Assembly (NCBI GenBank): GCA_028866445.1
Contig: JAGWIE010000020.1
Span: 1-11,196 of the forward strand
Direction: 5' to 3'
DNA: 11,196 nt
Origin: Rhodospirillales bacterium
GTDB lineage: Bacteria > Pseudomonadota > Alphaproteobacteria > Acetobacterales > Acetobacteraceae
Part shown: positions 6,301 to 11,196 of the stretch, one piece after another
Layout: each line of letters begins with the position of its first letter
Position numbering within the stretch: position 1 is the stretch's first letter
The notes under the pieces: generated by a model
What the model saw: the letters and a program-made list of their open reading frames with translations, nothing else
Told to the model about the DNA's origin: nothing
Databases searched by the model: none
Position numbers and translations under genes: made by a program

Positions 6301-7639
6301 GCTGCCGCGAATCGTTATCGCCGGCCGGCCGAATGTCGGCAAATCCACGCTGTTCAACCGCCTTGTCGGCAGCCGCCTGGCGCTGGTGGCGGACACACCT
6401 GGCGTAACGCGCGACCGCAAGGAGGCGATCTGCGAACTGGGCGGGCGCAAGGTGCTGGTGGTTGATACAGCAGGACTTGAGGAAGCCCCACCGGATACGC
6501 TGCCCGGGCGGATGCGCGCCTCCACCTCCACCGCCGTGGACCAGGCGGATTTGGTGCTGTTCATTTTCGATGCCAAGGCCGGGTTGATCCCTGAGGACAG
6601 GCATTTTGGCACCTGGCTGCGCCGGAAAAACCGGCAGGTGCTGGTGATTGCCAACAAGGCCGAGGGGCGCGGCGGCATCGTCAACGCCATGGAGGCTTAC
6701 GAGCTGGGCTTTGGCGAGCCGGTGGCCATTTCCGCCGAGCATAATGAGGGCATTTATGACCTCATGAACGAGATTGCCGAGCGTCTGCCGGAAGCCACGC
6801 CCGAGGCTGAGGAGGACGAGAACAAACCCCTGCACCTCGCCATTGTTGGCCGCCCGAATGCAGGCAAATCCACATTGCTGAACTATCTGCTGGGCGAACA
6901 ACGCATGATCACCGGCCCGGAACCTGGCCTGACGCGCGATGCCGTTTCCGCAGATTTTGAAGGCCCCGACGGCAGACATTACCGCGTGGTGGACACGGCG
7001 GGCTTACGCAAACGCGCGAAAGTGGATGAGGGTTTGGAGCGTATGTCCACCTCTTCCTCCATTGAAGCCCTGAAGCGCGCCGAGATGGCGGTGCTGGCGG
7101 TGGATGCTCTGCGCGGTGTGGAAGAGCAGGATTTGCAGATCGCCCGGCTGATTGAACGCGAAGGCCGCGCCTGCGTGATAGCGCTGACAAAATGGGACGC
7201 GGTGGAAGAACGGCCAGAGGCGAAGAAGGCGGCGCTGGACCGTATTTCCATCTCGCTCAGCCAGATGAAGGGCATAACGGTGGTGCCGCTTTCAGCCGAA
7301 TCCGGCGAGGGGGTGAAGAAACTTTTCCCCGCCATCCGCGATGCCTATGAGAAATGGAATTTGCGCATTCCCACTAGTCAGCTCAACCGCTGGTTTGAGG
7401 CAGCCCTTGAACGCTTCCCGCCGCCGCTGGTGGAAGGCCGGCGCCTGAAGCTGCGCTATATCACGCAGATTAAGGCCCGCCCGCCCACTTTCGCGCTGTT
7501 CGGCACGCGCGCGGAGCAGGTGCCGGAGACGTATCAACGGTATCTGGTGAATAATCTACGCGAGAGTTTCGAGATGCCCGGCGTGCCGATCCGGATTTAT
7601 TTACGCGGCACAGATAATCCATTCAAGGACAGGGATTGA
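6293..7639 (+). CDS. der: Ribosome assembly GTPase Der (EngA)
   Basis: A 448-residue essential double GTPase that binds 50S precursors during large-subunit maturation. The first G domain has the P-loop GRPNVGKST (11-19), PGVTRD (36-41), DTAG (58-61) and N121-K-A-E124 as G4. The second has GRPNAGKST (186-194), PGLTRD (211-216), DTAG (234-237) and T299-K-W-D302. An acidic linker (PEATPEAEEDENK, 166-178) joins them. A C-terminal KH-like domain (about 355-440) ends with PIRIYLRGTDNPF, the standard ending. Everything expected is intact except that the first G4 is NKAE rather than the commoner NKxD, a variant frequent in Der. ATG 6293 lies inside the end of bamB, so translation is probably coupled. 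Order YfgM-bamB-der is conserved with gammaproteobacteria. Confidence 0.97.
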   Translation: MAELPRIVIAGRPNVGKSTLFNRLVGSRLALVADTPGVTRDRKEAICELGGRKVLVVDTAGLEEAPPDTLPGRMRASTSTAVDQADLVLFIFDAKAGLIPEDRHFGTWLRRKNRQVLVIANKAEGRGGIVNAMEAYELGFGEPVAISAEHNEGIYDLMNEIAERLPEATPEAEEDENKPLHLAIVGRPNAGKSTLLNYLLGEQRMITGPEPGLTRDAVSADFEGPDGRHYRVVDTAGLRKRAKVDEGLERMSTSSSIEALKRAEMAVLAVDALRGVEEQDLQIARLIEREGRACVIALTKWDAVEERPEAKKAALDRISISLSQMKGITVVPLSAESGEGVKKLFPAIRDAYEKWNLRIPTSQLNRWFEAALERFPPPLVEGRRLKLRYITQIKARPPTFALFGTRAEQVPETYQRYLVNNLRESFEMPGVPIRIYLRGTDNPFKDRD

Positions 7640-7640
7640 G

Positions 7641-7681
7641 GGCTGGAGCTTACCCCTCCTTCAACATCTCCAGCTCCAGCC
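7641..7681. repeat. Inverted repeat at the convergent der/uup ends
   Basis: GGCTGGAGCT at 7641-7650 is the exact reverse complement of AGCTCCAGCC at 7672-7681, with 21 bases between. The left arm fills the 10-bp gap between the der and uup stop codons (overlapping the first base of the uup stop), and the right arm lies in the last uup codons. A 10-bp GC-rich stem here could act as a shared transcript end for both genes, but no T run follows in either direction, so it is not a classic intrinsic terminator. Confidence 0.45.
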
Positions 7682-9446
7682 AGCGTTCTTCGGCTTTCAC
7701 CAGTTTGGTGTGGTGCTCTGCGAGGCTCGCGGATGCGGTGGCGAATTTTTTCGGGTCTTTGGCATAGAGGTCTGGCGTGGCGAGGATTTCGTTGAGTTTG
7801 TTGATCTGCGCTTGAAGTTTACCAATCTCTTCATTCAGCGTTTTCAACTCATGCTGCTCCCTGAAGGAAATTTTTGGCCTCAAGGCGGCGGCAGGCGATG
7901 GCGCGCTTGGTTTTGCGGCGGCTTTCTTTTCTGCTTTTTCCAGTTTCTCGGCGGTAACACCTTCGCCACGCTGGGCCAGCATATCTGAATAGCCGCCGGC
8001 ATATTCCACCCAACGCCCCTGGCCTTCGGACATCAGCACCGAGGTGCAGACACGATCCAAAAAGTCACGGTCATGCGAGACGGCAATCACCGTGCCCGGA
8101 TATTCGCCAAGCATTTCCTGCAATAAATCCAACGTTTCGAGGTCGAGGTCGTTGGTTGGCTCGTCCAGCACCAGCAGGTTGGAAGATTTGGTGAGGGCGA
8201 GCGCCAGCAACAGCCGCCCGCGCTCCCCACCCGAAAGCGTGCCCACCGGCGTGCGCGCCTGTTCCGGTTTGAACAGGAAATCTTTCATATAGCCGATGAC
8301 ATGCCGCGCCTGGCCGCCCACCACCACCTGGTCGCTATTGCCGCCTGTGAGAGTATCCGCCAGGGAGGTGTTGGGGTTTAAATCCGCGCGCTGCTGGTCC
8401 AGCGTTACCACCTCCAACGCGGTGCCCAGCTTTACCGTTCCCACATCCGGCGGCAACTGGCCGAGAATGAGCTTCAAGAGCGTGGATTTGCCCGCACCAT
8501 TGGGGCCGACAATGCCCAAACGATCCCCGCGCAGCACGCGGAAAGTGAGGTTATCGACGATCGGCTTATCGAAACTTTTGGAGATGCCATCAGCATCCAC
8601 CACAATCTTGCCGGAGGTGGCGGCATCCAGGCTCGCCATTTTCGTGAGCCCAAGCTTATGTGTAAAGTTGCGGCGTTCCGCCCGCAGCGAATGTAGCCCG
8701 GCCAGACGCTTCACATTGCGCTTGCGCCGGGCGGTCACGCCGTAGCGCAGCCAGTCTTCTTCGCGGGCGATTTTGCGGCCGAGTTTGTGAAACTCCTGCT
8801 CCTCTTGCTCCAGCACCTCGTCCCGCCAGGATTCGAAATGGGCGAAGCTTTTATCCTGCCGCTTGGTCTGTCCCCGGTCCAGCCAGACCATGGCGCGGGA
8901 GAGATTTTCCAGAAACCGCCGGTCGTGGGAGATGAGCACGATGCCGGAGGAGAGGGATTTCAGCTCGCTTTCCAGCCATTCAATGGCGGGCAGGTCAAGA
9001 TGGTTGGTGGGCTCGTCCAGCAGCAGCAAATCCGGCTCTGGCGCCAGCGTGCGGGCCAGAGCGGCGCGGCGGGCCTCGCCACCTGAAAGATGGGCGGGTT
9101 TTTCATCGCCGGAGAGCCCCAGCTCGCCCAGCAAATAGCGCACGCGGTATTCATCGTCATTTGGCCCCAGCCCGGCCAGCACGTAGTCCATCACATTGGC
9201 GAAGGCTGAGAGGTCCGGCTCCTGTGGCAGATAGCGCATGGTGGCACCCGGCTGGAAGAAACGGGTGCCGCCGTCGAAGGCGATCTCGCCCGAGGCGATT
9301 TTAAGCAAAGTGGATTTGCCAGAGCCGTTGCGGCCGACGAGGCAGATGCGCTCCCCCGCGCCAACCGAAAGCGTAGCTTTTTCCAAAAGCGGCGCAGAGC
9401 CGAGGGTAACGGAGATGTCGGTGAGTAACAGAAGGGGCGGCGCCAT
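7650..9446 (-). CDS. uup: ABC-F family ATPase, Uup type
   Basis: A 598-residue soluble protein with two ABC ATPase domains and no membrane segment. ABC-F proteins act on the ribosome or, for Uup, also in replication/recombination-linked processes; Uup reduces precise transposon excision in E. coli. Domain 1 has Walker A GRNGSGKST (38-46), signature LSGGE (120-124) and Walker B LLLLDEPTNHLD (140-151). The charged linker (about 205-260) is the interdomain arm that reaches tRNA in this family. Domain 2 has GPNGAGKST (314-322), LSGGE (404-408) and LLVLDEPTNDLD (424-435). A Lys/Ala/Pro-rich hinge (about 495-520) leads to a C-terminal coiled coil (about 525-598), the feature that separates Uup from shorter ABC-F proteins. 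ATG at 9446 was preferred to an in-frame TTG at 9464; neither has a clear ribosome site. It lies 45 bp after the lipoprotein gene on the same strand and may share its transcript. Confidence 0.93.
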   Translation of the reverse strand: MAPPLLLLTDISVTLGSAPLLEKATLSVGAGERICLVGRNGSGKSTLLKIASGEIAFDGGTRFFQPGATMRYLPQEPDLSAFANVMDYVLAGLGPNDDEYRVRYLLGELGLSGDEKPAHLSGGEARRAALARTLAPEPDLLLLDEPTNHLDLPAIEWLESELKSLSSGIVLISHDRRFLENLSRAMVWLDRGQTKRQDKSFAHFESWRDEVLEQEEQEFHKLGRKIAREEDWLRYGVTARRKRNVKRLAGLHSLRAERRNFTHKLGLTKMASLDAATSGKIVVDADGISKSFDKPIVDNLTFRVLRGDRLGIVGPNGAGKSTLLKLILGQLPPDVGTVKLGTALEVVTLDQQRADLNPNTSLADTLTGGNSDQVVVGGQARHVIGYMKDFLFKPEQARTPVGTLSGGERGRLLLALALTKSSNLLVLDEPTNDLDLETLDLLQEMLGEYPGTVIAVSHDRDFLDRVCTSVLMSEGQGRWVEYAGGYSDMLAQRGEGVTAEKLEKAEKKAAAKPSAPSPAAALRPKISFREQHELKTLNEEIGKLQAQINKLNEILATPDLYAKDPKKFATASASLAEHHTKLVKAEERWLELEMLKEG

Positions 9447-9457
9447 GCGGGCTGTTT

Positions 9458-9470
9458 GGCCCAAGGGGCC
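9458..9470 (-). repeat. Small GC hairpin just upstream of uup
   Basis: GGCCC (9458-9462) and GGGCC (9466-9470) pair around a 3-base loop, ending 11 bases before the uup ATG in the untranslated gap. It has no T run, so it is not a terminator; it sits where a ribosome site would be expected. Confidence 0.35.
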
Positions 9471-9491
9471 GCGCGGTTCAAGCGCCAGGCT

Positions 9492-9935
9492 TTATTGCAG
9501 AGGCTGGGCCGGGCCAGAGGTGGTGTAATTGGCGGAGGGCGGCAATGGCGGCAATGGTGCTGGCTGCGGCGGCGCTGCCGGGGCGAAAGCTTTGGAGGGG
9601 AGCGCCGTGTTGGGCACCGGGGCTTGAGCCTCCGTTGGCACAGCTGTGGACTCATCCGCCTGGGGGAGTGCTGATGCCGGTTCTTGTTTTTGGCTGAGCG
9701 AGGCGGCCTTGGGGGATATCTGGCGGCGCCAATCTAATTCCCGCTGGTAGTGGCGGCCAGCCTCGAAGCCTTGGTGGTAGGCGTCATGAATCGCTGTTTT
9801 TAGGTCATTGGCCGTGATTGCCGGAGCAGGCGAGGACGGAGGTGAAGGCATTTGCCAAGCAGCACAGCCAGAAAGCAGAGCCGCGAGACCCAACAACATA
9901 ATATTGCGATGGGAATGGATAACAGGTCGTCTCAT
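9492..9935 (-). CDS. Predicted proline/alanine-rich lipoprotein, function unknown
   Basis: A 147-residue protein that I do not recognise. The N-terminus is a lipoprotein signal: R2-R3 and R10, hydrophobic residues 12-21, and lipobox L21-S-G-C24. After a short Pro/Ser stretch comes one plausible folded segment, AITANDLKTAIHDAYHQGFE (about 38-57), continuing charged and aromatic to about residue 73. The rest to the C-terminus is low-complexity, rich in Pro, Ala and Gln, probably an unstructured linker or envelope-spanning tail. ATG 9935 has AGAAGG about 4 bases upstream. It sits between the glycosyltransferase gene (83 bp upstream in its direction) and uup (45 bp downstream), all on one strand. 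An envelope role is suggested by the signal only. It may be lineage-restricted. Confidence 0.75.
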   Translation of the reverse strand: MRRPVIHSHRNIMLLGLAALLSGCAAWQMPSPPSSPAPAITANDLKTAIHDAYHQGFEAGRHYQRELDWRRQISPKAASLSQKQEPASALPQADESTAVPTEAQAPVPNTALPSKAFAPAAPPQPAPLPPLPPSANYTTSGPAQPLQ

Positions 9936-9942
9936 TACCTTC

Positions 9943-9971
9943 TGTATAGCCCAGCTTCATGCTTCCGTCAC
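9943..9971 (-). promoter_or_regulatory. Weak candidate promoter before the lipoprotein gene
   Basis: On the minus strand GTGACG (9971-9966) and TATACA (9948-9943) are separated by 17 bp, each matching the sigma-70 consensus at four of six positions. The start site would fall about one base before the ATG at 9935, giving an almost leaderless message and leaving the AGAAGG site unused. That conflict lowers confidence. Confidence 0.25.
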
Positions 9972-10018
9972 GACAGCGGGCGTATCTCTGTTGTAACAAG
10001 TTGAATTTTTTAAGAGTT

Positions 10019-10951
10019 TTAAAAATTATGAAGTTTACGGACGAGATAAATAGGGCGCTGCTTTGTCTCCACATAGATACGCCCGATATATTCCCCCAAT
10101 ATGCCGATGCTGATGAGCTGGACGCTGCCAAAAAACGTCACCGCGACGAAGATTGACGCATAGCCCGGCACTTCATTACCAAAAAACAGCGTTTTGAGCA
10201 TGATGAAAACGGCATATAGCAGCGCCACGACCGCCCCGAATGTACCAAAATACGTCCAGATTTTCAGCGGCGCGGTGGAAAAGCTCGTGAAGCCTTCCAG
10301 GGCGAAATTCCATAGTTTGAAACCGGAGAACTTGCTTTCCCCCGCCGCCCTGGGGGTGCGGGTATAGTCGATAATCGCGGTTTTAAAGCCCAGCCAAGCA
10401 AACAGCCCCTTCATGAACCGCTGCCGCTCCGGCAGGCGTTTCAGCGCCTCCACCACCGCCCGGTCCATCAACCGGAAATCGCCCACGTTTTCAGGCAGTT
10501 CGATGTTCGAGATATAGCGGTTCAATTTGTAGAACAACGAGGCCGTGCCGCGTTTCATTGCCGTGTCGGTCGAACGGTCGGTGCGCCGGCCAAGCACCAC
10601 CTCCGCCCCGCTTTGCCAGGCCGTGACCATCGCAGGGATCATTTCCGGAGGGTCTTGCAAATCCGCGTCAAACGGGATGACCGCATCGCCCCGCGCTGCT
10701 TCCAGCCCCGCGGTAAGCGCGGCTTCCTTGCCGAAATTGCGGGAAAGTTCCACCACACGTATGCGCGGTTCCGCCTCTGCCAGTTCTAGCAAATGCTGCA
10801 ACGTTGCATCCCGGCTGCCATCGTCAACGCAGATGATTTCCCATTGCAGCTCCGGGATAGCCTCCAGCACCGGTAATACCGATGCAGCGAAAATGCCGAT
10901 CGCGTCTTCCTCGTTATAAAACGGCACGATGAGGGAGAGGAGCTGCGGCAT
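10019..10951 (-). CDS. Family 2 glycosyltransferase, polyprenyl-phosphate type (GtrB/DPM1-like)
   Basis: A 310-residue membrane-bound GT2 enzyme. Such proteins move a sugar from a nucleotide donor to undecaprenyl (polyprenyl) phosphate on the cytoplasmic face, supplying lipid-linked sugars for envelope glycans. The GT-A domain shows LIVPFYNEE (7-15), VDDGS (42-46), the metal-binding DADLQDPP (95-102), GDFRLMDR (157-164) and the RAAGESK-F block (about 201-208). Two membrane helices follow at about 233-257 and 264-287, then a short basic tail. ATG 10951 is preferred because GT2 proteins begin just before this motif and GGAA lies about 5 bases upstream. ATG 10990 or TTG 11020 would add 13 or 23 residues not expected in the family. 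The usual flippase partner (GtrA-like) is not visible beside it. The sugar is unknown. Confidence 0.9.
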   Translation of the reverse strand: MPQLLSLIVPFYNEEDAIGIFAASVLPVLEAIPELQWEIICVDDGSRDATLQHLLELAEAEPRIRVVELSRNFGKEAALTAGLEAARGDAVIPFDADLQDPPEMIPAMVTAWQSGAEVVLGRRTDRSTDTAMKRGTASLFYKLNRYISNIELPENVGDFRLMDRAVVEALKRLPERQRFMKGLFAWLGFKTAIIDYTRTPRAAGESKFSGFKLWNFALEGFTSFSTAPLKIWTYFGTFGAVVALLYAVFIMLKTLFFGNEVPGYASIFVAVTFFGSVQLISIGILGEYIGRIYVETKQRPIYLVRKLHNF

Positions 10952-11084
10952 GAGGTTCCAGCCTGAATAATGTTCATCTATTTCAAGCATAGTCGCGCTG
11001 ATATATCCACCACCCTGCAATGAACGACGGCGCTTGCCTGAAGGCGACGTTTTCTTCTAACCAATGGCTCCAAAGGAAAGCGGC

Positions 11085-11196
11085 ATGATTTTTCACTGGC
11101 TGTTTATCATTATCACGCTTGTGCTTTGCGCCGTGGCCGCCTTGCCCACCCGTTTTTGGGTGCGCACCGGCGAATGGGGGAAAACCCGGCTGTTGC
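11085..11196 (+). CDS. N-terminus of a membrane protein, truncated by the window
   Basis: An open frame of 37 codons runs off the right edge. ATG 11085 has AAAGGAAAG 5 bases upstream; an in-frame ATG at 11064, directly after a TAA, lacks a ribosome site. Residues 1-21 are strongly hydrophobic (FHWLFIIITLVLCAVAAL), a membrane helix or uncleaved signal, followed by PTRFWVRTGEWGKTR. It is divergent from the glycosyltransferase with 133 bp between the two starts. Family not recognised; the visible part is too short. Confidence 0.6.
   Translation, partial: MIFHWLFIIITLVLCAVAALPTRFWVRTGEWGKTRLL

Noticed and set aside
5833..6690. 285-codon minus-strand open frame opposite bamB and der
   Set aside because: It covers the ends of two well-supported genes, is low in family-like features, and is explained by codon bias of the sense strand.
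8296..8745. Plus-strand open frame of 149 codons opposite uup
   Set aside because: It is the reverse-strand shadow of ABC-F domain coding sequence; Ser/Arg/Pro-rich with no motif.
9805..10131. Minus-strand open frame of 108 codons between the glycosyltransferase and the lipoprotein
   Set aside because: It overlaps the ends of both better supported genes in another frame and has no family resemblance or ribosome site.
1..11196. Search for CRISPR repeats, transposon ends, attachment sites, defence genes or toxin-antitoxin pairs
   Set aside because: No regularly spaced repeats, no transposase or integrase motifs and no paired small genes were seen. The isolated tRNA gene has no integrase or duplicated 3' end beside it.

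Overview
The window looks like a chromosomal housekeeping region of a GC-rich alphaproteobacterium. An acetic-acid-bacterium relative (Acetobacteraceae or similar) is my guess. The reasons are the GltX of the short alphaproteobacterial type, an AatA-type aminotransferase resembling rhizobial AatA, and the gene order TPR protein - bamB - der. The assignment is by remembered family resemblance, not by a search. There is no CRISPR array, insertion sequence, phage gene, toxin-antitoxin pair or recognisable defence system. I found no convincing undescribed system, and the findings are modest local oddities.

Region 1 (1-2700, + strand): a possible 3' end of an upstream gene; a GNAT acetyltransferase; an 80-residue protein resembling only the N-terminal part of DUF2076; a class I PLP-dependent aminotransferase (AatA-like); and an Ohr/OsmC organic hydroperoxide reductase followed by a good stem-loop terminator. 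These genes share a strand but are functionally mixed.

Region 2 (2740-7639): a tRNA-Ala(GGC) gene on the minus strand, then a compact plus-strand cluster. The cluster is glutamyl-tRNA synthetase (gltX), a membrane-anchored TPR_21/YfgM-like protein, the BamB outer-membrane assembly lipoprotein, and the double-GTPase ribosome assembly factor Der. The last three genes overlap (ATGA for the YfgM-like gene and bamB, 8 bp for bamB and der), and gltX lies 30 bp upstream, so one transcript is likely. Der serves ribosome assembly; BamB and YfgM serve envelope protein export and assembly.

Region 3 (7650-10951, - strand): read in the direction of transcription, a family 2 polyprenyl-phosphate-type glycosyltransferase with two C-terminal membrane helices, a small proline/alanine-rich predicted lipoprotein, and an ABC-F ATPase of the Uup type. 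Uup converges on Der with only 10 bp between the stop codons. At the right edge (11085 onward) a plus-strand membrane protein begins, divergent from the glycosyltransferase, and is cut off by the window.

Gaps between genes are all under 150 bp apart from the 282-bp ohr-gltX interval, which holds the terminator and the tRNA.
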